From NCBI RefSeq assembly GCF_019091135.1, contig NZ_JAGXJW010000024.1, forward strand, positions 1-64,000: DNA of 64,000 bases, given 5' to 3'. Under the pieces are notes generated by a model, which was not told the DNA's origin, made no database searches, and was given only the letters and a program-made list of their open reading frames with translations. Below are positions 8,264-16,579 of this stretch, one piece after another; the stretch's first letter is position 1; every line of letters starts with the position of its first letter. This DNA comes from Cohnella sp. GbtcB17. Lineage in GTDB: Bacteria > Bacillota > Bacilli > Paenibacillales > Paenibacillaceae. A program made the position numbers and the translations under genes.

Positions 8264-9193
8264 ATGGTGGCTCGTTTGGCATCGCAATCGACGGTTGCGC
8301 GCAAAGGGGAGGCCGGGGGCCGGCTATCGAGGACGTTCAGGGATTATTTCTGGGGCGTCGCGTTTCTGATACCGGCGTTCGCCGTGTTCGGTTTGTTTTT
8401 GTGGACGCCGATCGTCAAGGGTATCGTTTACAGCTTTTACAACATCGACTTCGTAAACGGGAACCGCTTCGTCGGTTTGACCAACTATACCGAGGCGCTG
8501 GCGAGCAGCGATATGGGCATCGCGGTTCGCAATACGCTGTATTACATGTTTCTCGGCGTCCTCATGGGCTTCTGGGTGCCGAGCGTGGTGGCGATCGCCA
8601 TCTCGGAGCTCCGGCGATTCCAGGGCATCATGCGGCTCGTCGTCTACTTGCCCAATATCGTGCCGGCGGTCGCGCTGTACGCCATGTGGATGTGGCTGTA
8701 CGACCCGCTCGGACCGCTGAACCAGCTGTTGTCCTGGTTCGGCATCGGCGGCGTCGATTGGCTGACGAATAAGCATTGGGCGACGTTTTCCATCGTGCTG
8801 GCGGAGACGTGGCAAGGCTTCGGCGCGACCGCGCTCATCTATCTCGCGGGAATCGTCGGCATTCCGAAGGACCTGTACGAAGCGGCCGAGACCGACGGCG
8901 CCGGCGTGTTCAGGCGAATCCGCCACATTACCCTGCCCGGCATCAGGCATCTGTACCTGCTCCTGTTCATCATGCAGATGATCGCGACCTCGCAAGGCTT
9001 CCAGACGCAGGTGGCGCTGACCGGAGGAGGCCCGAACAACGCGACGCTGACGTACATGTACCAGATCATCAACCAGGCGTTTACGCTGTTGAATTACGGC
9101 AGAGCCTCTGCGCTCGGCGTGATGATGTTTGTCGTGTTGACGCTGCTGTCCGCCGTCCTCTACCGCCTGCAAGGAAGGAGCCCTCAAGCATGA
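8264..9193 (+). CDS. Carbohydrate ABC transporter permease, MalF/UgpA type
   Basis: 309 residues with six predicted membrane helices. The cytoplasmic EAA loop reads YEAAETDGAGVFRRI, the contact site for the ATP-binding subunit. The product is an inner-membrane component importing a sugar or oligosaccharide; no ATPase gene is nearby, so a shared MsmX-type ATPase is likely, as in relatives. ATG 8264 (or GTG 8267) has AAAGAAAGG immediately before it, a tight spacing; a stronger AGGAGG at 8232 is in the wrong place for this frame. The second permease overlaps by four bases (ATGA). The long repeat region upstream separates it from the kinase operon. Confidence 0.92.
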   Translation: MVARLASQSTVARKGEAGGRLSRTFRDYFWGVAFLIPAFAVFGLFLWTPIVKGIVYSFYNIDFVNGNRFVGLTNYTEALASSDMGIAVRNTLYYMFLGVLMGFWVPSVVAIAISELRRFQGIMRLVVYLPNIVPAVALYAMWMWLYDPLGPLNQLLSWFGIGGVDWLTNKHWATFSIVLAETWQGFGATALIYLAGIVGIPKDLYEAAETDGAGVFRRIRHITLPGIRHLYLLLFIMQMIATSQGFQTQVALTGGGPNNATLTYMYQIINQAFTLLNYGRASALGVMMFVVLTLLSAVLYRLQGRSPQA

Positions 9194-10068
9194 GCAAAGC
9201 TATCCGCGAACGAAGCATCATGTCCTCGTTCGACATGAACAAAAAGTCGGTTATGGTCGCCTACGGTATCATGCTGGTTGCGCTTCTCGCGCTCGCCGTG
9301 ACGCTGTTGTACCCGTTCGGAATGACCCTTTTCGGCTCGCTCAAGAGCAAGCAAGAGATCTTCGTTTTCCCGCCGACCTATTTTCCGCGCCACCTGGAAT
9401 GGGGCAACTATGCCCTGGGCTTCAAGTATGTCAATTTGACGAGAGCGTTCTTGAATACGCTGTTGCTTTATGCGGGGAACGCGTTCTTCGCGCTGCTCAT
9501 CCCCGGACTCGCGGCGTTCAGCCTGTCGCAGATGAAGGTGCCGTGGCGAAAGACGGCGACGCTGTTTTTCATGAGCACGCTGCTGATTCCGAGCGCGACC
9601 TACCTGATCCCGAACTTCCTGAATCTGCAAAGCCTCGGCATGCTCAACTCTTACTGGGCGTTCTGGCTGCCGGCCGGCGCCAACGCCTTCAACATTTTGC
9701 TGCTCAAAAGCTTCATGGACGGCATCAACAAAGAGCTGTTCGAAGCGGCGCGCATCGACGGCGCCTCGGAGCTCCGCTGCTTTTTCAGGATGGCTTTGCC
9801 GCTGTCGCTGCCCGTGTTTTCGACGCTGCTCATTTTCACGTTCACGGCGACCTGGAACGACTGGTACTGGCCGTCGCTCGTGCTGTCGGTCAAAGAAAAG
9901 TATCCGATCTCTTCACTCGTGTATTATGATATCGTCACCGCCACGATGCTGACCTGGAACGTCAAATTCAGCGTGCTGACGGCCATCATGGTTCCGCCGC
10001 TCGTCTTCTTTATCATTTTTCAGAAAAACATCATGCACGGGCTAAACCTGTCCGGCGTCAAAGGTTAA
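9190..10068 (+). CDS. Carbohydrate ABC transporter permease, MalG/UgpE type
   Basis: 292 residues, six predicted helices, with the EAA loop FEAARIDGASELRCF at about residues 190-205. It pairs with the preceding permease, whose stop it overlaps in an ATGA, a sign of translational coupling. The start at 9190 has AAGGAGCC a few bases upstream. The binding-protein gene follows after 118 bases that carry two copies of the ATCCGTCATC element. Confidence 0.93.
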   Translation: MSKAIRERSIMSSFDMNKKSVMVAYGIMLVALLALAVTLLYPFGMTLFGSLKSKQEIFVFPPTYFPRHLEWGNYALGFKYVNLTRAFLNTLLLYAGNAFFALLIPGLAAFSLSQMKVPWRKTATLFFMSTLLIPSATYLIPNFLNLQSLGMLNSYWAFWLPAGANAFNILLLKSFMDGINKELFEAARIDGASELRCFFRMALPLSLPVFSTLLIFTFTATWNDWYWPSLVLSVKEKYPISSLVYYDIVTATMLTWNVKFSVLTAIMVPPLVFFIIFQKNIMHGLNLSGVKG

Positions 10069-10083
10069 GAGGAAAATCGGCGG

Positions 10084-10120
10084 TGAATCCGTCATCACAA
10101 TGCTGTGGATCCGTCATCGA
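10084..10120 (+). promoter_or_regulatory. Direct repeat ATCCGTCATC, 22 bp apart
   Basis: Copies at 10087-10096 and 10109-10118 are exactly 22 bases apart, two helical turns, a geometry common for AraC-type dimers. The left copy shares 13 identical bases with 3817-3829. It lies about 70 bases before the binding-protein gene. Candidate site for the YesN regulator of this locus. Confidence 0.45.
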
Positions 10121-10186
10121 ATCAGCAAGCCCGCACCGTTATGATGAACTTGTCAAATCATTCAGATATAGGAAGGGGAACTAAAA

Positions 10187-11644
10187 TTGAGGAACAAAAA
10201 GAAAGGTCTCGCATTTTCCTTGATTACGCTTATGATGGTCGCCACCGCATGCGGAGGCAACAACAACGGAAACGCGGGAGCGTCCGCGTCGGCAAGCGGG
10301 TCCGCCTCCGCTTCCGCGTCCGGCGCATCCAGCCCGGCGGCATCCAGCCCTGCAGCTTCCACCGAAGCGCCCAAAGTGACGATGACGATCCAGTATCCGA
10401 AGCCGGACAACACGGAGGCGATCGCGCTCGAGGACAGCAAGATCAAGCGGTATCAAGAGAAGTATCCGAACGTGACGATCAAGAAAAACGATTGGCAGTA
10501 TGCGCCCAGCGAGATCGGCATCAAGATGGCCGCGCACCAGGCGCAAGCGTTGTTCAATACGTTCGCTACGGAAGGCAAGACGCTCTCGGAGCATCAATGG
10601 GCGGCCGATCTGACTTCCTTGATGGCCAATTACGAGCACGCCAACGACTTCAACCAAAAGCTGCTGGAGCCGATGACGATCGGCGGCAAGCTGTACGCGC
10701 TGCCGTTCGACGGCTACATTATGAACGTCATGATCAACAAGAAGCTGTTCCAGGACAAAAACGTGCCGCTGCCGACCCCGGATTGGACGTGGGACGATTT
10801 CTACAACGCGGCTAAAGCGACCGCCGACCCGGCGAAGGGAATCGCGGGCTTCGCGATTATGGCGAAGGGCAACGAAGGCGGCTGGAACTGGACCAACTTC
10901 CTGTATCAAGCGGGCGGCGAAGCGGAGCAGGTCGCGGACGGTAAAGTCACCTCCGCGTTTAACTCCGATGCCGGCGTCAAGGCGATGGAATTCCTGAAGA
11001 AGCTCAGATGGGAAGCGAACGCGCTGCCGCAAAACTGGGCGCTGAATTACAACGAAACTTACAACTTGTTCAAGCAAGGCCGCGCGGCCATGGTCATCGG
11101 CCAGAAGATAGAAGATTCGGTCAACCAGGCCGGCATGAAAAAAGACGATCTGATGGTGCTGCCGATGCCGTCGATGGAGAAGGGCGGCGCTCACGTAGGC
11201 GTCATGGGCGGCAACTATCGCGTCATCAACCCGCAGGAATCGCCCGAAGTGCAGCAGGCAGCGTTCGATTACCTGACGCTGGACTACTTCAATCAAAGCG
11301 GTCTTGACGAGCTGAAGCGCATACTCGACGAGCGTAAAGCGAACAACCAGGTTTACTTCTGGGATTCGACGAGCGTGTACTTCAATATCGATTCGGATTA
11401 CGGCCGTCAAATGAAGGACATTATCGCGCAGTATCCGGATACGGTGTTCTCCGTGGACGAACAAACGGTGTCCACCATGACGGGGCATCCGGAGGCGACC
11501 TACAACGCGCAGGACTACTATGCCGCGATCACGACCGCCATGCAGGCGATCCTGTCGGACAAGAACGCCGACCCGAAGACGGAGCTGGACAAGGCAGCCA
11601 AGAAGTTCGACACCGAGGTGCTCTCGAAAGTCAAAGCCGAATAA
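10187..11644 (+). CDS. Extracellular sugar-binding lipoprotein of ABC importer 1
   Basis: 485 residues. A basic N terminus and hydrophobic segment end in VATAC, giving a lipid-modified Cys22. A flexible Ser/Ala-rich linker (about residues 28-60) precedes the type-1 sugar-binding fold (SBP_bac_1). It captures substrate outside the membrane for the permeases at 8264 and 9190. The TTG start at 10187 is supported by GGAAGGGGAA eight bases upstream. The long linker is typical of Paenibacillaceae binding lipoproteins. Ligand unknown. Confidence 0.92.
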   Translation: MRNKKKGLAFSLITLMMVATACGGNNNGNAGASASASGSASASASGASSPAASSPAASTEAPKVTMTIQYPKPDNTEAIALEDSKIKRYQEKYPNVTIKKNDWQYAPSEIGIKMAAHQAQALFNTFATEGKTLSEHQWAADLTSLMANYEHANDFNQKLLEPMTIGGKLYALPFDGYIMNVMINKKLFQDKNVPLPTPDWTWDDFYNAAKATADPAKGIAGFAIMAKGNEGGWNWTNFLYQAGGEAEQVADGKVTSAFNSDAGVKAMEFLKKLRWEANALPQNWALNYNETYNLFKQGRAAMVIGQKIEDSVNQAGMKKDDLMVLPMPSMEKGGAHVGVMGGNYRVINPQESPEVQQAAFDYLTLDYFNQSGLDELKRILDERKANNQVYFWDSTSVYFNIDSDYGRQMKDIIAQYPDTVFSVDEQTVSTMTGHPEATYNAQDYYAAITTAMQAILSDKNADPKTELDKAAKKFDTEVLSKVKAE

Positions 11645-11665
11645 CGAACGAGGAGGCGGCGCGCT

Positions 11666-11701
11666 CGTATCGTTCATGGGTCTGGTGCCCTGGACGATAC
11701 G
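11666..11701 (+). terminator. Hairpin after binding-protein gene 1
   Basis: CGTATCGT and ACGATACG form the outer stem, extended inward by TCA/TGG and GGG/CCC pairs. There is no T-tract, so this is either an inefficient terminator or an mRNA-stabilising structure. Confidence 0.45.
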
Positions 11702-11742
11702 GGTCGGCGCAGCCGAAGACGCTGCTTGAGGCCGCCCGGCCG

Positions 11743-12075
11743 GTGCGGTATCGTCTCTGCGTGAACGAGCTGGAGACACTGCCCAAGGCGGAGGTGCGCA
11801 TCATCGACGGCGAAGCGCTGATCGATCAGCTTCGTCCATGGCTCCGGGAGAGGGGGGATATTCGCGAAATAAGCCTTAAGCCAAGGGAAGACGGCCGTTG
11901 GCTGCTTGGGATAGAGGGAGGCCCGCCCCCTGCCGTTTACACTTCGCAGCAGCTGATCCGGCTCATTTTCGATTGCGCCGGCGCACGTGACGAGCCGGCA
12001 CCGGAAGGCGCAGAAGCTTTCCGGGATTGGTTTCCCGTCCCTTTTCCCTACACCGCAGGATTGTGTTATGTCTGA
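11743..12075 (+). CDS. Small hypothetical protein
   Basis: About 110 residues from GTG 11743, or about 104 from GTG 11761. Codon use resembles neighbouring genes, but no good ribosome site precedes either start and I recognise no family. There is no signal peptide or membrane helix; it is mixed alpha/beta with an aromatic, proline-rich C terminus (DWFPVPFPYTAGLCYV). It sits between a binding-lipoprotein gene and a secreted glycosidase. It may be a real small cytoplasmic protein or the remnant of a longer gene whose 5' part is lost. Confidence 0.4.
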   Translation: MRYRLCVNELETLPKAEVRIIDGEALIDQLRPWLRERGDIREISLKPREDGRWLLGIEGGPPPAVYTSQQLIRLIFDCAGARDEPAPEGAEAFRDWFPVPFPYTAGLCYV

Positions 12076-12117
12076 GCATTCGATTCGATTTGATTTTCAT
12101 TGACGGAGGGCATCCCG

Positions 12118-14415
12118 ATGAAAAAAACGATCGGCTTCAGCATTCAAGCCTCGCTGACGGTAACGGCCATTCTGGCGGCATCGCTGAGCGTGCCGCTTAA
12201 GCCTGCGCATGCGGCCGGCGTCACCGCCGTCAGGGCGAGCGACTTCCTCGATTCGCTCGGCGTCGCGATCCATCTGGGCCAGGGGCAGACCGCGTCGTCC
12301 GTCGGCGCCGTCATGTCCTATGCAGGGCTTCGCAACGCCCGCGATATGATGAACGAGCTCGGCGACGTGAATGGCTTGCTGTACTTGTACAATACGTACG
12401 GCATCCGGACGGACGCGGGCGTGAACGGCCCGAACGACGCCAATTTGACGGATCAGCTGAACAAGGCCAGGACGCTCGCCAACGCCGGCGCGCTCATGGC
12501 GATCGAAGGGCCGAACGAGCCGGGCAACTTTCCCGTGACGTTCCAGGGCCAGACCTCCTCTCTGAGCGGCACCTTCATGCCTGTCGCGAAGTATCAGCAG
12601 TCGCTGTACAGCCAGGTCAAGGCGGACTCGGTACTCCTGAACTATCCCGTATACAGCGCCTCCAACATAGGCGCCGAGCCGGACAATGTCGGCCTGCAAT
12701 TTATCAAAATCCCGAGCGGAGCGGGGACGCTCATGCCGGACGGCACGACCTATGCGGATTATGCGAACTCCCATAACTACGTATCGGGCAGCAACGGTCA
12801 GCTGTTCGGGCAGACGCTCGGCGACAACGTGACCTGGAACGCTGCCGACCCGACGCTCGAAATCTACAATTCGCTCCGTCAGGACTTCGGCGTAACCTGG
12901 AACAAGAAATTCAACGGTTATACGAACGCACAATTGCAAGCGCTACCAAGAGTGACGACCGAGACCGGCTGGCCGTCGACCGGCGGCCCGGGCAACGTCA
13001 TTTCGCCGCAGCAGCAGGGCAAGCTGTTCATGAACCTGTATCTGAGCCAGTTCAAGCGAGGCATCAAAAATACGTTTATTTATCAGATCAAGGACGACAG
13101 CGAGGCGAACTTCGGCTTCGTCGACGTCAATTACAATCACAAGCCGGCCGCCGACTATATGCATAATCTCACGACGATCCTGAGCGACTACGGCTCCACG
13201 ACGCCCGGGCAGCTGGGCTACTCCATCGCCGGCGCGCCTGCGACCGTTCACGATCTGTTGCTGCAAAAGCATGACGGCACGTTCGAGCTCGTCGTCTGGA
13301 ACGACCGTTACAGCGGCACGAACAATATTACGGTCAATCTGGATGCCCCCGCTGCGATCGCGAGGACGTACGATCCGACCGTCGGGACGACGCCGATCGC
13401 GACGTACGCGGGCGCAAGCGCCATTAGCCTCGCGATGACCGATCACCCGATCGTCATCGAGATTCCTGCCGCGGCTGCGGCGACGGGATCGGGCACATAC
13501 ACCTATGCGACCGGCTATTCGTCCACGCAAGGGGCCAACCAATGGTCCTACAAGCAGTGGAACGGCTCGGCTTATTCGGACATGACCTGGAACGGTGCCA
13601 GATGGAAGGGAGCGCAGACCTGGAGCCTGATCGAATCGACCATGCTGCATCCGGATACGAACGCATCCGCGCTCGCCTGGAAAGCGCCGAAGGCGGGCAC
13701 CGTGAACGTTAGCGGCAATGTCCGCAAACAAGACATGGGCGGCGGAGACGGCGTCAACGTCAAGATCATGAAAAACGGTACGCAAGTATGGCCAGCCAGC
13801 GGATGGCAGTACATCGCGTTCAACGACGGCACGGGGTATAACCCGAACGTGAACGTATCCGTTGCCCAGAACGACATGATCTACTTCATCGTCGACAAAA
13901 ACGGCAACAACGCCAGCGACGCGACGTACTGGAATCCGACCGTCGCGTATCCGCCTTCCTACACATTTTCGAACGGGTTCTCCGCCACGCAAGGGGCCAA
14001 TCAATGGTTTTACAAGCAGTGGAACGGCTCGGCCTACTCCGATATGACCTGGAACGGCACCGCTTGGAAGGGCGCGCAGACCTGGTGCCAGATCGTGCCG
14101 AACGTGCTGCATCCGGATACGAACGCCGCAGCGTTGGCCTGGCGGGCGCCGCAAGCGGGCACCGTCAACATCAGCGGCAACGTGAGGAAGCAGGACATGG
14201 GCGGCGGAGACGGCGTCAACGTCAAGATCATGAAGAACGGCACACAGATCTGGCCGGCCAGCGGGTGGCAGTCGCTCGCCTTCAACGACGGTACGGGCGT
14301 GAACCCGAGCGTGAATGTAACCGTCGCCCAGAACGACATGATCTACTTCGTCGTCGACAAGAAAGGCGACAACGCCAGCGACTCGACGTATTGGAATCCG
14401 ACGATCGCTTACTAA
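12118..14415 (+). CDS. Secreted clan GH-A glycoside hydrolase with two C-terminal repeat modules
   Basis: 765 residues with a signal peptide ending near AHA (residue 31). The catalytic TIM-barrel shows NEP with probable acid/base Glu134, and TETGWPS with probable nucleophile Glu282. The latter resembles the GH17 beta-1,3-glucanase signature, though overall assignment to GH17 is not certain. A small beta domain follows (about 380-450). Then come two nearly identical modules of about 155 residues each (456-611 and 612-765), containing NQWSYKQWNGSAYSDMTWNG and NVRKQDMGGGDGVNVKIMKN; these are probably carbohydrate-binding. ATG 12118 has GGAGGG seven bases upstream. It likely degrades an extracellular glucan, in line with the GH16 and GH64 enzymes further on. 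A terminator follows. Confidence 0.82.
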   Translation: MKKTIGFSIQASLTVTAILAASLSVPLKPAHAAGVTAVRASDFLDSLGVAIHLGQGQTASSVGAVMSYAGLRNARDMMNELGDVNGLLYLYNTYGIRTDAGVNGPNDANLTDQLNKARTLANAGALMAIEGPNEPGNFPVTFQGQTSSLSGTFMPVAKYQQSLYSQVKADSVLLNYPVYSASNIGAEPDNVGLQFIKIPSGAGTLMPDGTTYADYANSHNYVSGSNGQLFGQTLGDNVTWNAADPTLEIYNSLRQDFGVTWNKKFNGYTNAQLQALPRVTTETGWPSTGGPGNVISPQQQGKLFMNLYLSQFKRGIKNTFIYQIKDDSEANFGFVDVNYNHKPAADYMHNLTTILSDYGSTTPGQLGYSIAGAPATVHDLLLQKHDGTFELVVWNDRYSGTNNITVNLDAPAAIARTYDPTVGTTPIATYAGASAISLAMTDHPIVIEIPAAAAATGSGTYTYATGYSSTQGANQWSYKQWNGSAYSDMTWNGARWKGAQTWSLIESTMLHPDTNASALAWKAPKAGTVNVSGNVRKQDMGGGDGVNVKIMKNGTQVWPASGWQYIAFNDGTGYNPNVNVSVAQNDMIYFIVDKNGNNASDATYWNPTVAYPPSYTFSNGFSATQGANQWFYKQWNGSAYSDMTWNGTAWKGAQTWCQIVPNVLHPDTNAAALAWRAPQAGTVNISGNVRKQDMGGGDGVNVKIMKNGTQIWPASGWQSLAFNDGTGVNPSVNVTVAQNDMIYFVVDKKGDNASDSTYWNPTIAY

Positions 14416-14462
14416 ACGCAATCTGCAAACCGCAATTCGCAATCCGCAATCCGCAGCCCGCG

Positions 14463-14503
14463 AAGCGGTCTTGGTCCTGATTTTGAGGGACTAAGACCGC
14501 TTT
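14463..14503 (+). terminator. Rho-independent terminator after the GH-A gene
   Basis: AAGCGGTCTTGGTCC pairs with GGGACTAAGACCGCTT (15 bp with one wobble), 50 bases after the stop codon. The T-run is short. Confidence 0.75.
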
Positions 14504-14578
14504 GTTCGCTTTCCGCGAAAGGGGCCTGTTCAGCGAGAAGGTAATTGCCTATACTCGTCGGGGAAAGGGGCGGATGAT

Positions 14579-15475
14579 ATGGATGTGGAAAAAGCATGGG
14601 AGATCCTTCCCGAGGACCGGGTAGAGGAAATCGTGTATCGGCAAAGCGGCGAGACCGCGCTGCGGCTATTGATCATGCAGCCGAAAAGCGCGGATCTGCT
14701 TCGGCCCTGCATCGTGTTTATTCACGGCGGCGGCTTCGCAGGCGGGAGCGCGGAGATGCTGCTGCCGCAATGCCGGTATTTCGCGTCATTGGGGTACGTA
14801 TGCGTTTCCGTCGATTACAGGCTAATGAAGCTTAAGGGAGAGACGCCCGACGCGGACGGCCCGCTGCTCGGCGACCTGCTCGAGGATTGCCGGGAAGCGG
14901 TACGATACGTGCGCCGCCATGCGCGGAGATGGCGCATCGATCCTTCGAAGATCGCTTTGGCAGGCGAGTCCGCAGGCGGGTATTTGGCTTGCGGGGTGGC
15001 GACCGGCGTCGGAGCGGCGGGAGATGAAGAGGACCGGTACCTAACGAGCGTACCCGATGCGCTGATCGCCTACAACCCCATCGTCCATCTGATGGGCGCC
15101 TGGAAACGCAGGGTGAGGGAGTCTGCCGCCGAAGGTGCAACGGATGACGAGGCCGAGCGTTGGCGGCGCAGACACCGGGAAGCGCGCCGGCTGTCTCCGC
15201 TCCTGCATCTGACGGCGGATCATCCGCCGGCGCTGATGATGCACGGCTTGATCGATCCTGTCGTGCCTCCCGAACACAGCGCGGAATACGCGGAGCGGCT
15301 GCAACAGCTTGGCGTTCGCGCAGAGCTTGCGCTCTTGCCGGCAAGCACGCATGCCTTCGCGTTATTCAACTATTCGGCGACGGACGCGGAGCTGCGCTTC
15401 ACTTTGGATACGACCGTTCGTTTTTTGAATGCGGTCGGCATCCGTCCGCAGCCGGAATCTTCGGGAAGCAGGTAA
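14579..15475 (+). CDS. Alpha/beta-hydrolase, HSL/esterase type
   Basis: 298 residues without a signal peptide. The oxyanion motif HGGGF, nucleophile Ser131 in GESAGG, a late Asp in LIDPVVP and a His in STHAF form the catalytic set of hormone-sensitive-lipase-like esterases. It probably removes acyl groups from small esters, possibly acetylated sugars given the surroundings; the substrate is inferred only. ATG 14579 has GAAAGGGG upstream. It converges with the AraC gene at 15497-16432, with just 21 bases between stops. Confidence 0.88.
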   Translation: MDVEKAWEILPEDRVEEIVYRQSGETALRLLIMQPKSADLLRPCIVFIHGGGFAGGSAEMLLPQCRYFASLGYVCVSVDYRLMKLKGETPDADGPLLGDLLEDCREAVRYVRRHARRWRIDPSKIALAGESAGGYLACGVATGVGAAGDEEDRYLTSVPDALIAYNPIVHLMGAWKRRVRESAAEGATDDEAERWRRRHREARRLSPLLHLTADHPPALMMHGLIDPVVPPEHSAEYAERLQQLGVRAELALLPASTHAFALFNYSATDAELRFTLDTTVRFLNAVGIRPQPESSGSR

Positions 15476-15496
15476 CGCGCGAAACCGGCGGGAACG

Positions 15497-16432
15497 TTAT
15501 TCGTCCCGAACGGAGCCGCTTTCGGCGAACAGGCGCCAGTCGTTGACGAAGGAGGATTCGAGCACGATATCCCTGCCGAGCGCCGTTTTCAGATCGTCGC
15601 GATACGCGGAGGGAGGCATACCTTCGGCTTGCAGGAACACGCGGGAAAAGTAGGGCAAACTCCAGCCGAGCGTCTCGGCGATCTCGGAGACGGTCGAGCC
15701 GGTGAATTCGAGAGCTTCCTTCGCCTTGGCGAGCCGGAGCGACTGATGATAACGGATCGGCGTCGTGCCGGTACGGCGGCGGAACAGCTCCACGATGTAA
15801 TTGGGGTGAAAGTTAAAGCGTTCGGCCAATTCGCGCAGCGTCACCTGACGATTCGTGCGATCCGCCAGATATTCGGCCATCGGAAACGGATCGTCGTCGC
15901 GAGTCTCATGCCTCCAGCCCGATGCGCCCGTCTCCGGTTCCCTGAATTCAACGCCTTCGGCATCGCGTGCGCCTGCCGGCGAATCCGTAAAACCGAGCAG
16001 CACGCTCTTGTATAGCGTGTCGATCCGAAGCGGCAGCAGCGGCCGCGGGTTGCGCCTGTGCGCCAGCGACAGTCTGAAGATCGTCTTTAAGCCGGAGAGC
16101 GAATCCTCCGACAGGAAGGGGCGCATCGGCAGACGATCGAGGAACCGGGCGATGCGAGGCTCGCCTACGGCAAACTTGAAGTCGAGCGTCAGCGTATCCG
16201 CGGCGAATCGGAAGCCGTGGCGGACGCCGGGGCAGATCAGGCAGCAGTCGCCGGCGCCCAAGCCGTACTCCGTCCCCCCTGCCGTCAGCGTACCCTCGCC
16301 TTCGAGGACGACGAGCAGCTGGTAGTAATCCTCGTGAACGTGCCCGGTCACGCCGGTGTCCGGCCGATAATGGATGCGAGCCGTCCACAGCAGTCTCAAC
16401 TGCGGATCCCGAAGCGCTTCGTCTTCCCGCAT
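15497..16432 (-). CDS. AraC-family regulator with N-terminal cupin domain
   Basis: 311 residues. An N-terminal cupin-like sugar-sensing domain (HVHEDYYQLLVVLEGEG, PGVRHGF) is followed by a C-terminal AraC DNA-binding domain (LRELAERFNFHPNYIVELF; SEIAETLGWSLPYFSRVF). It is a one-component sugar-responsive activator like RhaS/XylS relatives. It is divergent from the zinc-type dehydrogenase gene at 16580, which is the likely target together with its own promoter. It ends 21 bases from the convergent esterase gene. Confidence 0.9.
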   Translation of the reverse strand: MREDEALRDPQLRLLWTARIHYRPDTGVTGHVHEDYYQLLVVLEGEGTLTAGGTEYGLGAGDCCLICPGVRHGFRFAADTLTLDFKFAVGEPRIARFLDRLPMRPFLSEDSLSGLKTIFRLSLAHRRNPRPLLPLRIDTLYKSVLLGFTDSPAGARDAEGVEFREPETGASGWRHETRDDDPFPMAEYLADRTNRQVTLRELAERFNFHPNYIVELFRRRTGTTPIRYHQSLRLAKAKEALEFTGSTVSEIAETLGWSLPYFSRVFLQAEGMPPSAYRDDLKTALGRDIVLESSFVNDWRLFAESGSVRDE

Positions 16433-16579
16433 GGCACAACGCCCCTCTCCGGCAAAAGCTGAATATCGGATAAATAAAGCCGTATGCGCGATATCGCTGC
16501 GGCTTCGGTTCTATTCTACACTGGAAGCAGCCGGACCGAAAACGATAATCCTGCGTCCGGCGGAAAGGCGGAAATCGAA

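Noticed and set aside
10181-11779. 532-codon minus-strand frame
   Set aside because: Antisense of the binding lipoprotein; no signal, motif or ribosome site.
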